The notes under the pieces: generated by a model
The model's input: only the letters and a program-made list of their open reading frames with translations
Told to the model about the DNA's origin: nothing
The model's database searches: none
Assembly: GCA_020247395.1 (NCBI GenBank)
Contig: JADCJC010000075.1
Coordinates: forward strand, 1-46,830
Length of the DNA stretch: 46,830 nt
From: Rhodocyclaceae bacterium
GTDB lineage: Bacteria; Pseudomonadota; Gammaproteobacteria; Burkholderiales; Usitatibacteraceae
Direction of reading: 5' to 3'
Part shown: piece by piece, positions 36,401-43,663 of the stretch
How positions within the stretch are numbered: position 1 is the first letter of the stretch
Layout of the letters: the number at the start of each line of letters is the position of its first letter
Program-made: the position numbers and the translations under genes

Positions 36401-36650
36401 ATGACGAGCGAATCGTCTTGACGCCGTTGATCGTGTTGACAGCTTGCTCGATCGGACGCACCACATCCTGTTCAACGGCTTCTGCCGAGGCGCCCGGGTA
36501 GGGGGTGGAAATGACCGCGATCGGCATCGAGACATCCGGCAGTTGATCGACCGCCAGCCGCTTGTAGGAAAACAGGCCCAGCACCATCAGCGCCGCCATC
36601 ACCATCGTGGCAAACACGGGATTGTTAATCGAGACTTTGGTCATCCACAT
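33471..36650 (-). CDS. RND multidrug efflux pump inner-membrane transporter (AcrB/HAE1 type)
   Basis: A 1059-aa proton-driven tripartite efflux transporter. The N-terminal helix is followed by a periplasmic porter half opening LPDVSMPIAVISTPYPGAS; the 12-helix plan with two large periplasmic loops is visible. The proton-relay pair is in TM4 (GILIDDAIVVREN), and later FSVIGFIMLMGLVTKNAILLVDF matches TM10-11 of the HAE1 family. Start: the open frame begins at 36704, but GGAG 7 nt before the ATG at 36650 (MWMTKVSINNP) fits. It should pair with the adaptor encoded upstream; no outer-membrane factor gene is present. The stop lies 26 bp from that of the convergent cyclase. Substrates are not predictable. 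Confidence 0.92.
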   Translation of the reverse strand: MWMTKVSINNPVFATMVMAALMVLGLFSYKRLAVDQLPDVSMPIAVISTPYPGASAEAVEQDVVRPIEQAVNTINGVKTIRSSSQIGFGWVVVEFELNVDPRVAIQDVRDKVAEARRGFNRDVGEPTVSRASMDDDQPLIYLSMRSDSRSLRELSDLADQLVVKRLQGAPGVGNIEVSGDVGRELAVNLRPEKMAALGVGVNEVIAAIRAENQNISAGALVSDVTERVVRVRGKIRRAEDFARIIVARRGGAGGATTAITLGQVADVSDSQREETSFSTDSGKRAISIQIRKTRGANTIDMADGVKKQVTELKKSLPADIKLDITFDRSKFIKDGVDNVKTTILEGAVLTVLIVFFFLHSWRSTVITGLTLPISIFATFIVLYAMGFTINFMTLMAMSLSIGILIDDAIVVRENIVRHLAMGKSHMQAALEATNEIGLAVMATTFTIVAVFLPVAFMGGIIGKFFLQFGVTVVVAVLVSLFVSFTLDPMLSSIWHDPKSRWMEKQPIKWLLDRQESLMDGLHRRYDVWLRWSLKHRKTTLGIAALTFVGSFFLVPFIGSEFVPEEDNNWTSVQIQTPIGSSLAYTSAKAEQVEAALRDFPEIKRISKTVNKNNAWFELQLVDKEARKRSQKQLDDMIRKRLNRIAGLEINIGFNRPIQVYVMGPDIKELDRVSQEVMNKMKAIKGIVDVDSSFKPTNPSLDIVVNRELASDLGVSMNEIGITTRALIAGEPVGQWEGPDGENHQVMVRLPRSERTGISDLDKIFVRANGTNADGTARMVPLRQVADFQPSVSERRIDRRNLQRQIRIMAGVANGVSVGDAAQEVKKIADTIALPPGYRFQFGGSSQDMQESLGFAVAALALGVIFIYFILASQFGSFLQPIAIMASLPLSLIGVFLALIMFGSTLNLFSVIGFIMLMGLVTKNAILLVDFTNQGIREGKERIEAILAAGQVRLRPILMTTTAMIFGMLPLALAFGAGSEQQSPMAHAVIGGIITSTIMTLVVVPVLFTYIDALGQRASRWLLRKPPTTAVPTEANPVAKPQLGAGGSIKPVLQERNSDQ

Positions 36651-36842
36651 GGAATTGCTCCGATTGAATTCTTGCTTTGCGATCCCTTGGTTTTCACCGC
36701 CCAATGTGCGTCAATTGGCATCGTAAGCCGCGGGAACTTCTAAAAACTTACTGCGCGGGCGAATCTGTCAGTTCCGGTGCTCGCCGTACACTGGGTACGT
36801 GTCCGCTCCTCACTGCCAACTGCACCCGCTCGCGACGGTTTT

Positions 36843-37023
36843 TATTGATCCGGCAATAAAATATGAATAATTAAGAAGACCCCGCTCCCGCGAAGGCGGG
36901 AGCCTAATATCGGAATCTGCTGCGTTAGATAAAATTGGGTTCCCGCCCGGCGCAACCCTTGTGGTTGTACGCGGGAACGGGGATGGCCGAAATGGTTTTC
37001 CATATTTAGTTGCCGGATCAATA
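36843..37023. mobile_element. MITE-like element, copy 3 (between efflux adaptor and pump)
   Basis: A 181-bp element with TATTGATCCGGCAA-type terminal inverted repeats of about 23 bp (one mismatch), two GC-rich internal hairpins and no gene. It differs from the copy at 46650-46830 at only 3 positions, so spread is recent. The right flank continues GAAGTTCCCC and the left flank ends CGGTTTT, consistent with insertion at a TA. Confidence 0.88.
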
Positions 37024-37042
37024 GAAGTTCCCCCGCGCGAAA

Positions 37043-37094
37043 CCACGAGAAGGGAAGGGCACTTCGAGACGAAAAGGGTTGGGAAAGCCCGTGG
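37043..37094. repeat. Imperfect hairpin repeat after the efflux adaptor stop
   Basis: A relative of 217-268, with the same boundaries CCACGAGA ... GCCCGTGG and the same position, 12 nt beyond a stop codon (that of the adaptor gene, which reads leftward). The central part is diverged and pairs poorly. Confidence 0.55.
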
Positions 37095-37105
37095 AATAAG
37101 GACTT

Positions 37106-38335
37106 CTACGATTTGTTCATTTTGGCGGCGGGTGTCGAGGATGATGCCCCAACTTCGGTCGCTTCGGTTTTGACAATTGCTTTCGCGCCAGCCTTGAGTC
37201 CTTCCATCTTTACGGCGACGACCTGTGCGCCGACATCCAGACCGTCGCGAATCTCTACCAAACCCAAGTCGACATTGCGGGTCCCGGTAGAAACCGGTTT
37301 GCGTGCAATTGCTGCTTGCTCGATGACAAACACATAACTCTGGCCACCCTCTTCGCGCAGTGCGACGATTGGAATGGAGTTCACTGCGCCGCGCGACTGG
37401 GCGGCTAACTTGCCAGTCGCAAACATGCCACCCTTGAGAGCCAGCTCGGGATTGGCAAGGGATAGGAAAACGGAAATAGAACGTGACCCCGCCTCCGCCG
37501 CTGGATTGATCCGTTCGACCTTGCCCTGAAATTGTCTGGTGGCGAAGCCATCCACCGTAAAGGATAGTTCCTGCCCAACTTTGATTCCAGGAATTTCACT
37601 CACGGGTACGCCAGCTTCCAGTTCCATACGGGACAGATCAACAATCTGGACGACCGACATGTCCGGAGAAACCTTCTCACCAACGTTTACCATACGTTTG
37701 GCGACGATACCATTGAACGGTGCGCGTATCGCCGCATCGTTGAGCGCACGCTGGGAGATGGCGGCTTGCGCTTCCGCGGATTTAAGGTTCGCGCGGGCGA
37801 CTTCAGCGGTGTTGGAAACCGCGTCAAACGCGTTTTGGGAAATAAAATTCTGTTGCAGGAGTTGGCGGTTATTGGCTTCGTTTTTACGGGCCAAGTCGAG
37901 CCTTGCCTTCATTTCGGCCACCGACGCCAGCTGCGCATCGTAGCGGGCGCGTAAATCCGCCGTATCAAGCGAAATCAACACTTGCCCGGCGGCGACGCGT
38001 TCCCCTTCCCGAACGTGCACCTGGGCGACTTCTGCAGCCACCTTCGATTTTACGACGGCTTGGACAACGGGTTTCAACGTGCCGGAGATTGGCACCACAT
38101 GGCCGAGTTCAACCGGCCCCAATACGGCGAGGTCTCGTTTGGCGAATTCGTAGGTCTTTGCCGAATCTTCTTTTGGCTCATCTCGCTTCGCTGAGCTGAC
38201 CCGCCAGGCGATCAACGATCCTCCGACAAGCGCGACCGTGAGCAGGCCAATGCCAGCGCGCATCAATACACGCTTGCGCGGGTGGCTAGACGAGGTTGAG
38301 GGCGTGGCAGGCGTTGAGCCTCTGGGAAAGAACAT
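37106..38335 (-). CDS. RND efflux periplasmic adaptor (membrane fusion protein)
   Basis: A 409-aa periplasmic adaptor linking the RND pump to an outer-membrane channel. An N-terminal membrane anchor (RAGIGLLTVALVGGSLIAW) precedes the lipoyl half-motifs (VAEVHV-like AEVAQVHVREGERVAAGQVL and RAPFNGIVAKRMVNVGEKV), an alpha-helical hairpin between them (about 130-200), a beta-barrel domain and a membrane-proximal tail. The open frame extends to 38410; the ATG at 38335 (MFFPRGST) is preferred because the extra residues are atypical, though neither start has a clear ribosome site. The pump gene lies 455 bp downstream, unusually far. Confidence 0.88.
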   Translation of the reverse strand: MFFPRGSTPATPSTSSSHPRKRVLMRAGIGLLTVALVGGSLIAWRVSSAKRDEPKEDSAKTYEFAKRDLAVLGPVELGHVVPISGTLKPVVQAVVKSKVAAEVAQVHVREGERVAAGQVLISLDTADLRARYDAQLASVAEMKARLDLARKNEANNRQLLQQNFISQNAFDAVSNTAEVARANLKSAEAQAAISQRALNDAAIRAPFNGIVAKRMVNVGEKVSPDMSVVQIVDLSRMELEAGVPVSEIPGIKVGQELSFTVDGFATRQFQGKVERINPAAEAGSRSISVFLSLANPELALKGGMFATGKLAAQSRGAVNSIPIVALREEGGQSYVFVIEQAAIARKPVSTGTRNVDLGLVEIRDGLDVGAQVVAVKMEGLKAGAKAIVKTEATEVGASSSTPAAKMNKS

Positions 38336-38763
38336 GGTGGTTAGCTTTTTGAGTATGGGTTCGTGCCGCCCCGCAGGAGATTCATCGCAGGCGATTGCGG
38401 ATTCGCGCAATCGGTTTGTGCTGTGCTGGCTGCATTTAGTGATGGCCTAAGTTTGCAGGATAGCGCAACAAAGTACTAGTCAGACGCGACGAAGTGCGGA
38501 AATGGATTCATCAGCCGTTGATGAGGGGGGCCACATCCAACAGAGCCCTACTGAGCCAAAGAGGCAATCCCCTCTTTCCCCAGCCCGCTGCAAGCGCCGT
38601 GCTTGCCCCTGAGGCGGCGAGCTTGAACAAGAACTCGAAAACAAAGACCTATATTCAGCTGGCATCTTTAGGCCTTTTGCTGAACGTGCGCGAAAAAAGC
38701 TTTGCTTGCAGCCGTTAAATTTTCGATAGTATGCTGGCGAACATCAATCCGAAATCAAACTAA
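38336..38763. other. 428-bp intergenic region, no gene recognised
   Basis: Divergent promoter space between the efflux adaptor and the broken WYL-type regulator. A short palindrome AAAGAGG...CCTCTTT (38558-38577) is visible, without a U-run. The region just before 38764 is AT-rich (TTAAATTTTCGATAGTATG) and could hold a promoter, but spacing of the hexamers is poor. Confidence 0.4.
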
Positions 38764-39234
38764 ATGGAACGCCTTTACCGCAAATACGCTTTGCACCAAC
38801 TGCTACGATCACGTCGCTATCCGATTTCGCTAGGCGAGATTATGCGCGAGTTAGGCGTTTCTGAAGCCACCGTTAGACGGCTCGTCGGCACCTTGCGGGC
38901 GATTGGCGCGCCCATCGAAAACGACAAAGATGGGCGGGGCTATTACTACGAACAAGGCGGCAACTTCGAATTGCCCGGTGTATGGCTCACCCACAAAGAG
39001 TTGCTGGGGATCATCACCGCGCACGAACTGCTGGGTAATGCTGAACCTTCCCTCATCGGCGATGCACTTTCACCAATTTGGAACAAGATTGAAGCGCTGC
39101 TTGAGCAACAGCAACTGGGGAGCGGCGAGCTGACCAAGAGAGTTCGCATCATTCGCTCGCACGGCCGAGGGCTCGGCAATATCCGCACATTACCCACGAG
39201 GATATCCTTGCCTCGCTCGCTTTCAGCGAAGTAA
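38764..39234 (+). pseudogene. Truncated WYL-type (YafY-like) transcriptional regulator
   Basis: The first 130 codons match the N-terminal half of WYL-domain regulators: HTH_11/DeoR-like segment SLGEIMRELGVSEATVRRLV (residues 22-41), GAPIENDKDGRGYYY, ELPGVWLTHKELL and the KRVRII... approach to the WYL domain. After about residue 135 the match ends, the protein runs out within 20 odd residues, and the WYL effector domain is missing. The following DNA belongs to a different protein family (DUF433). Probably a non-functional remnant of a regulator; a stand-alone DNA-binding fragment is possible. Confidence 0.72.
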
Positions 39235-39281
39235 TGCTGCGTGACGAAGATTATGTCGCCCGCCTGAAAGTTACGCCCTAG
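39180..39281 (+). pseudogene. C-terminal fragment of a DUF433-family (antitoxin-like) protein
   Basis: In a frame different from the WYL remnant, the sequence reads YPHITHEDILASLAF then SEVMLRDEDYVARL and a TAG stop. The PxLTREDILAALAFA-like block is the characteristic C-terminus of DUF433 proteins, commonly antitoxins paired with a DUF5615 PIN-like toxin. Only about 33 codons remain, with no start, and no toxin gene follows. The remnant is fused by deletion to the regulator fragment. Confidence 0.65.
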
Positions 39282-39362
39282 GCAATGTGCTCTGAACGAC
39301 CCAGCGCAAGTGTTTGCCGAAAATAGTCACACTACGCGCGGTCAGGCCGTTCTGGCGCAGCC

Positions 39363-40280
39363 TCAAGTTTTGTCGGGAAACACAAGGCTGCGGCTCCGAG
39401 AAATCGTCTCAGGTTGCCAGTTGGCGACCGCCGCGGCGAGTAGTTGCCGGCAATCTGCCACCCGCTGGATTTCGGGTTGTCGCAGAAAGTGTAGTGCCCC
39501 GCGCAGCACGCCGATGCGGTCACCGGTCGCAACCGGGGCGGCAAGTGTTTGTTTGGAGAGTTTTTCGCCGTCGTTGTTGGAGACGACCGGAAAATGCAGG
39601 TAGCGCGGCGTCGGATAGCCCAATGCGCGTTGTAGGACGATTTGGCGCGCAGTCGAGTCCAGCAGGTCTGCGCCACGGACAATGTCGGTGATCCCGCTAT
39701 CAAAATCGTCGACCACCACTGCGAGTTGATAGGCGGCCAGACCATCACGACGGCGGATCACAAAGTCGCCGACGGCGCGTTCCACGTTCTGTATCTGTTT
39801 GCCTTGCAAGCGGTCTTCAAATTCAACGGCACCGGCCGGCGAAGCAAAACGGATCGCCGCGCCGTGCGCGGGCAGGTTTTTGTGCCGACAAGTGCCGGGG
39901 TAAACCGGGCCATCGATTCCCATCACTGCGGAATCAGCGATTTCCTTGCGCGAACATTCGCAGTGGTAGGTCTGCCCCGCAGCTTCCAGTGTGGCGAGCA
40001 CTTCTTGATAGCGCGCTTTGCGGCGCGACTGCACGATAACCTCACCATCCCAATCTAGGCCAAAGGTGTCAAGCGTCGCCAAAATCGCATCGGCATACGA
40101 GGCGTCACATCGCGTTTCGTCGACATCTTCTATTCTTACCAGCCATTGGCCGTTGTTTGCGCGCGCATCGAGGTAACTCGCCAGCGCCGCGACGAGCGAG
40201 CCGAAATGGAGTGGCCCCGTTGGGGACGGCGCGAACCGACCGACATAATCTTCTCCGGCGGGTTTTGGCGTTGCTGGCAT
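39363..40280 (-). CDS. gluQ: Glutamyl-Q tRNA(Asp) synthetase GluQ
   Basis: Attaches glutamate to the queuosine base of tRNA(Asp), acting downstream of QueG products. 305 aa: an N-terminal class I HIGH-like GRFAPSPTGPLHFGSL, zinc-ligand motif HCECSRKE ... YPGTCR, VRGADLLDST, and the KMSKS-like EKLSKQ. It lacks the tRNA-anticodon-binding domain of full GluRS, as the family does. The open frame extends to 40400, but that would overlap the LysR gene, so the ATG at 40280 (MPATPKPAGED) is chosen. Queuosine-linked to queG at 11865 though 27 kb away. Confidence 0.95.
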   Translation of the reverse strand: MPATPKPAGEDYVGRFAPSPTGPLHFGSLVAALASYLDARANNGQWLVRIEDVDETRCDASYADAILATLDTFGLDWDGEVIVQSRRKARYQEVLATLEAAGQTYHCECSRKEIADSAVMGIDGPVYPGTCRHKNLPAHGAAIRFASPAGAVEFEDRLQGKQIQNVERAVGDFVIRRRDGLAAYQLAVVVDDFDSGITDIVRGADLLDSTARQIVLQRALGYPTPRYLHFPVVSNNDGEKLSKQTLAAPVATGDRIGVLRGALHFLRQPEIQRVADCRQLLAAAVANWQPETISRSRSLVFPDKT

Positions 40281-40299
40281 CGTCCTCGATCCGATTAGG

Positions 40300-41208
40300 C
40301 TATGACGCGTTTGAGATTGCAGCGACGGTTTCTGGCTTCTCAAACTCGTGGATAAACCATCGTAGTGCCTTGCCGGTGCGGTTAGCGCGCCAAGCAACAC
40401 AGCGCCCGGTGTCGGCGCGCGGAAACAATACGCTCAGCGCCACGAGTTTTCCTTCGCCGAGCGCCGCTGCCGCCAAATGCAGCGGCAAGTAGCCGACTCC
40501 CAACCCGGCAATCTGGGCTTCGAGCTTGTCGCTCATGGTGGCGACCGTGAGCACGTCCTGTCCTGAGATCAATCCGACAGTGCGTGGTGGCGTATTGCGC
40601 GATGAGTCGGCGACGCTGATGGCGCGGTAGCGCGTAATGACCGCTTCGGTGAGTGGTTGCTGCTCGCCGACGATGGGATGTGACGGGGCAGCGGCAAACA
40701 CCCATTGCAATGGCATCAATGGTAGAACTGCGTAACCGCCGCCGGATGGAACCTCCGCCGATGCGCCGACGATGAGGTCCGCACGTCCGGCCATTAGTGC
40801 ATCCCAAGTGCCTCCCAACACTTCTGTGGACAGCCGAATACGGGTGCCCGATCGCTGCGACTCAAAACGCTGAATCAGGCCGAAGAGGGAACGCAGCGGG
40901 GTGATGGTATCGAATGCGATGCGCAACTCCGTTTCCCAGCCCTTCGCCACTTGCTGGATGCGACACTCGAGGTCGGCGGCCACTTTCAGCAGAATACGGC
41001 CTTCGTTTAGTAGCTCGTGTCCGGCTGCGGTGAGCACCGCGCGGCGGCCCTCGCGGTCAAACAACGTCAGGCCTAGATCACTTTCTAGCTGTTGAATGGT
41101 GTACGTCAGCGCCGATGGGACGCGGTGCAGCTCGGCGGCGGCGCGGGCGAAGGAGCCATTGCGGGCGATTGCATCCAAGGTCTGCAACGCATCTAGGGAG
41201 AGTGGCAT
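40300..41208 (-). CDS. LysR-family transcriptional regulator, divergent from pirin cluster
   Basis: A 302-aa regulator with a winged HTH in residues 1-60 (LDALQTLDAIARNGSFARAA then TIQQLESDLGLTLFDREGR) and a substrate-binding domain from about 90 to 295 with GGTWDALMAGRADLIVG and MSDKLEAQIAGLGVGYLP. Divergently transcribed from the pirin/YceI cluster, from which it is separated by 157 bp containing two ATTCAA-N5-TTGAA dyads, the arrangement expected for a LysR regulator acting on its own promoter and its neighbour. The effector is unknown. gluQ starts 19 nt after its stop. Confidence 0.93.
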   Translation of the reverse strand: MPLSLDALQTLDAIARNGSFARAAAELHRVPSALTYTIQQLESDLGLTLFDREGRRAVLTAAGHELLNEGRILLKVAADLECRIQQVAKGWETELRIAFDTITPLRSLFGLIQRFESQRSGTRIRLSTEVLGGTWDALMAGRADLIVGASAEVPSGGGYAVLPLMPLQWVFAAAPSHPIVGEQQPLTEAVITRYRAISVADSSRNTPPRTVGLISGQDVLTVATMSDKLEAQIAGLGVGYLPLHLAAAALGEGKLVALSVLFPRADTGRCVAWRANRTGKALRWFIHEFEKPETVAAISNAS

Positions 41209-41236
41209 GTGCAGTTATTTGCGGCGGCAAGGAAAT

Positions 41237-41253
41237 ATTCAAATTTATTGAAT
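41237..41253. promoter_or_regulatory. LysR-box-like dyad 1 (near lysR start)
   Basis: ATTCAAATTTATTGAAT: perfect 6-bp arms ATTCAA/TTGAAT with a 5-nt spacer, containing a T-N11-A core (T41239, A41251). Lies 28 bp before the lysR ATG, so it is placed for autoregulation. A second copy of the motif lies 122 bp further on. Confidence 0.65.
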
Positions 41254-41358
41254 TGATAAGTCGAAATTATCCGCTTGTTGGATGCCAAGATCAAGCCCAT
41301 ATTGCGTGTCTTGGGGAAAAGTACTCTGTGGCTGCGCTTGTTTCTTGGCGGAAAAGGT

Positions 41359-41375
41359 ATTCAAAATGATTGAAA
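41359..41375. promoter_or_regulatory. LysR-box-like dyad 2 (over pirin start)
   Basis: ATTCAA at 41359-41364 and TTGAAA at 41370-41375 with a 5-nt spacer, the same architecture and core as dyad 1 (T41361 to A41373 is T-N11-A). It spans the pirin start codon (41366). Two sites 122 bp apart would allow looping. Chance occurrence in coding sequence is possible. Confidence 0.45.
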
Positions 41376-42076
41376 TTCGGAAATCACAAGAGCGTGGTTA
41401 TGCCGATCACGGGTGGCTAACGAGTTTTCACAGTTTTTCGTTTGCGGACTACTACGACCCGAAGTTCATGAGTTTTGGGCCGCTGCGGGTGATTAATGAG
41501 GATCGTGTCGCCGCCGGCATGGGGTTTGGCACCCACGGCCATCGGGACATGGAAATCGTGAGTTATGTGCTCGACGGCGCGCTAGGACACAAGGACAGCA
41601 TGGGTAATGGCTCATCCATCCGCCGCGGGGATGTACAGCGCATGAGCGCGGGTACTGGTGTGCAGCACTCCGAGTTTAACTATGCGAACGATCAACCCAC
41701 GCACTTTTTGCAAATTTGGATTCAGCCGAACCAATTGGGCATTCAGCCGTCCTATGAGGAGAAGCACTTTGCCGAAACCGAGAAACGGGGTCAATTGCGG
41801 GTCGTGGCGTCGCCAGACTCTCGCGATGGTTCCCTGAAGATTCACGCCGACGCCGTTCTGTACGCAGGGCTGTTCGATGCTGCAGAAGCGGCAACGCTGG
41901 CACTTGCGCCGAATCGCCGCGCCTATGTGCACGTGGCGCGGGGCCGTGTGGTGGTCAATGACCAACAACTGAGTGCCGGCGATGCGTTGAAGTTGCTTGA
42001 TGTGACTGCGGTCAACGTCCAAGACGGCGAGCATGCGGAAGTACTCGTTTTTGATCTTGGGTCGTCCGACCGCTGA
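41366..42076 (+). CDS. Pirin-family cupin protein, first copy
   Basis: A 236-aa bicupin of the pirin (YhaK/quercetinase-like) family. The N-terminal cupin keeps the metal ligands in GTHGHRDME (two His) and GVQHSEFN (His, Glu); HGWLTSFHSFSFADY is the family start. Some pirins oxidise quercetin; the substrate here is unknown. Starts at the ATG 41366 (MIEIRKSQ), with GGAAAAGG upstream; an earlier open frame to 41282 is unsupported. First gene of the LysR-flanked cluster; 19 nt to the next pirin. Confidence 0.92.
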   Translation: MIEIRKSQERGYADHGWLTSFHSFSFADYYDPKFMSFGPLRVINEDRVAAGMGFGTHGHRDMEIVSYVLDGALGHKDSMGNGSSIRRGDVQRMSAGTGVQHSEFNYANDQPTHFLQIWIQPNQLGIQPSYEEKHFAETEKRGQLRVVASPDSRDGSLKIHADAVLYAGLFDAAEAATLALAPNRRAYVHVARGRVVVNDQQLSAGDALKLLDVTAVNVQDGEHAEVLVFDLGSSDR

Positions 42077-42095
42077 ACGGGAGTAAGAGTAAGAA

Positions 42096-42962
42096 ATGGA
42101 AACCACTTCGATCAAAGGTGTTACCCGGGTGATTCAAGCGCACAGCGCGCCGGTGGGTACCTTTACTGTTAAACGTGCGCTGCCTGATCGGGATATTCAG
42201 TCGGTGGGCCCTTGGGTATTTCTTGATCACTTCGGACCGTTTCGTGTGAAGCCGGGCGAGGATGGTGTCGGGCCCCATCCGCATGCCGGAATTGAAACCG
42301 TCACCTATCTGCTTTCGGGGCGTAACGAGCATCTTGATTCCGCCGGCCATCGTGGCATCGTCGGGCCACTTGGCGCGCAGTGGATGACCTCCGGTCGTGG
42401 TTTGGTGCACGCGGAATACCCAAGGCCCGAGACTGAAGCCGAGATGACGCAGCACGGCTTACAACTTTGGACAACACTGCCTCGTGCGATGAAATTGATG
42501 GCACCTCGCTACCAGCGCATTGATGCCGCCGACATTCCGACTGTTGAGCGCGTTGGCTTCAAGGTGCGTGTCATTGCGGGTAGCTTTGAGGGGAATGACG
42601 GCCCTGCAAAGGTGCTGATGCCGGCCCTGTTATGGCACGTAAGCGTCGCGCCTGGCAAAACGTTCTCCGCTGAGATTCCACCCGGCTTTGAAGCGGCGTC
42701 ATATCTTATGGTCGGCGCTGGTGCGTTCTCCGCTGGGCTACAGCGTTTGAGTGTGGGCTCTTTGGTGGTCTATGACAGCCATGAGGGCGCGGTGAGTTTT
42801 ACCAATAGCGGCGCAACGCCGCTCGACGTGATGCTGCTCGGGGGTGCGCCGGCTGAAGGGCCGCTGCTGTTTCATGGCCCGTTTGTGATGAACACCGTCG
42901 AACAACTGAGGGCGGCCGAAGCCGCTTATCGCAACGGCCAGATGGGTCAATTGGCGGGCTAA
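42096..42962 (+). CDS. Pirin-family cupin protein, second copy
   Basis: A 288-aa pirin of the longer type: FLDHFGPF near the N-terminus and the metal ligands in GPHPHAGIETVTYLL (two His) and GLVHAEYP (His, Glu) are intact, and a second cupin half follows with PAEGPLLFHGPFVMNT. It is divergent in sequence from the first pirin, so the pair is not a recent duplication. 1 nt separates it from the next yceI gene, indicating coupling. Confidence 0.93.
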   Translation: METTSIKGVTRVIQAHSAPVGTFTVKRALPDRDIQSVGPWVFLDHFGPFRVKPGEDGVGPHPHAGIETVTYLLSGRNEHLDSAGHRGIVGPLGAQWMTSGRGLVHAEYPRPETEAEMTQHGLQLWTTLPRAMKLMAPRYQRIDAADIPTVERVGFKVRVIAGSFEGNDGPAKVLMPALLWHVSVAPGKTFSAEIPPGFEAASYLMVGAGAFSAGLQRLSVGSLVVYDSHEGAVSFTNSGATPLDVMLLGGAPAEGPLLFHGPFVMNTVEQLRAAEAAYRNGQMGQLAG

Positions 42963-42963
42963 G

Positions 42964-43641
42964 ATGAATGCACTCTCACAAAAAGTGTTGTCTGGCTATT
43001 GCGCATTGATGGCATCGCTCGTCATCGCTATTGGCGTCGCCGCCTTTCCGGCTTCGTTTGCCGTCGGTGCAGAACCCGCACCGGCACCAACGCTAAGCAG
43101 GGAGTTTAGCGCGCAGCCGGCGGGCGAATACATGCTTGATCGTGCGCATGCCTCTGTGGTGTGGCGCGTTGCCCACATGGGTCTGTCGCGCTACACCGCG
43201 CGCTTCGACAAAATGGACGGAAAACTTGATTTTCGTCCCGGCTCGGCCGCCTCATCGAGTGTTGAATTCACTATCGAGGCGTCGTCTGTCAACACCGGAA
43301 TCGCCCCATTCAATCGGCAGTTGATGGATGCCGAATGGTTTGATGGAGCCAAGCAGCCGACGATTCGTTTTCGCTCTACTGCGATGGAGGCTGTTGGCGG
43401 GCATCGGTATCGGCTCTCAGGCGGCCTGACCATGCGCGGTATCACCAGGCCGGTCGTTTGGGATGTCACGTTCAATGGTGGGCTGTACAACACATTCATG
43501 CAGGCGAATGCCATTGGCTTCTCAGCGAAAACGACGCTTAAACGAAGCGACTGGGGCATGACCAAACTGATCCCGCTGGTTGGGGATGAAGTGGAAGTGG
43601 AAGTGGAGGTCGAATTTTTGAATCGGCCGACAGCGGGCTAG
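42964..43641 (+). CDS. YceI-family periplasmic protein, copy 1
   Basis: A 225-aa exported protein with a signal peptide (hydrophobic stretch to about residue 36, FAVGAEPAP). The YceI lipocalin-like domain shows YMLDRAHASVVWRVAHMGLSRYTARF, ASSVNTGIAPFNRQLMDAEWFD and GGLTMRGITRPVVWDVTFNGG. YceI proteins bind polyisoprenoid (ubiquinone-like) lipids. The C-terminus contains a GluVal repeat (EVEVEVEVEF) created by short codon repetition. Belongs to the pirin-YceI-b561 set. Confidence 0.9.
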   Translation: MNALSQKVLSGYCALMASLVIAIGVAAFPASFAVGAEPAPAPTLSREFSAQPAGEYMLDRAHASVVWRVAHMGLSRYTARFDKMDGKLDFRPGSAASSSVEFTIEASSVNTGIAPFNRQLMDAEWFDGAKQPTIRFRSTAMEAVGGHRYRLSGGLTMRGITRPVVWDVTFNGGLYNTFMQANAIGFSAKTTLKRSDWGMTKLIPLVGDEVEVEVEVEFLNRPTAG

Positions 43642-43663
43642 CGCAAACAATACGGAGAACCCA

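Larger units (their letters stand above)
36651..37105. other. 455-bp adaptor-pump spacer filled with repeats
   Basis: No gene. CGCGGGAACTTCTAAAAAC near 36730-36748 is the inverted partner of a sequence at about 36836-36842 plus 37022-37036 that is interrupted by the element at 36843. If the element is removed, an 18-20 bp inverted repeat with about 90 bp between the arms remains. A stop-proximal hairpin (37043-37094) completes the spacer. In related operons adaptor and pump genes are normally adjacent. Confidence 0.55.

Noticed and set aside
38706-38735. Sigma-70 promoter before the WYL remnant (TTGCAG/TAGTAT)
   Set aside because: The hexamers are 15 or 19 nt apart, not near 17; I only note the AT-rich context.
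43588-43620. Short GAAGTG tandem repeat in yceI copy 1 as a possible frameshift or contingency locus
   Set aside because: The unit is 6 bp, so slippage would not change frame; it only encodes a GluVal run.
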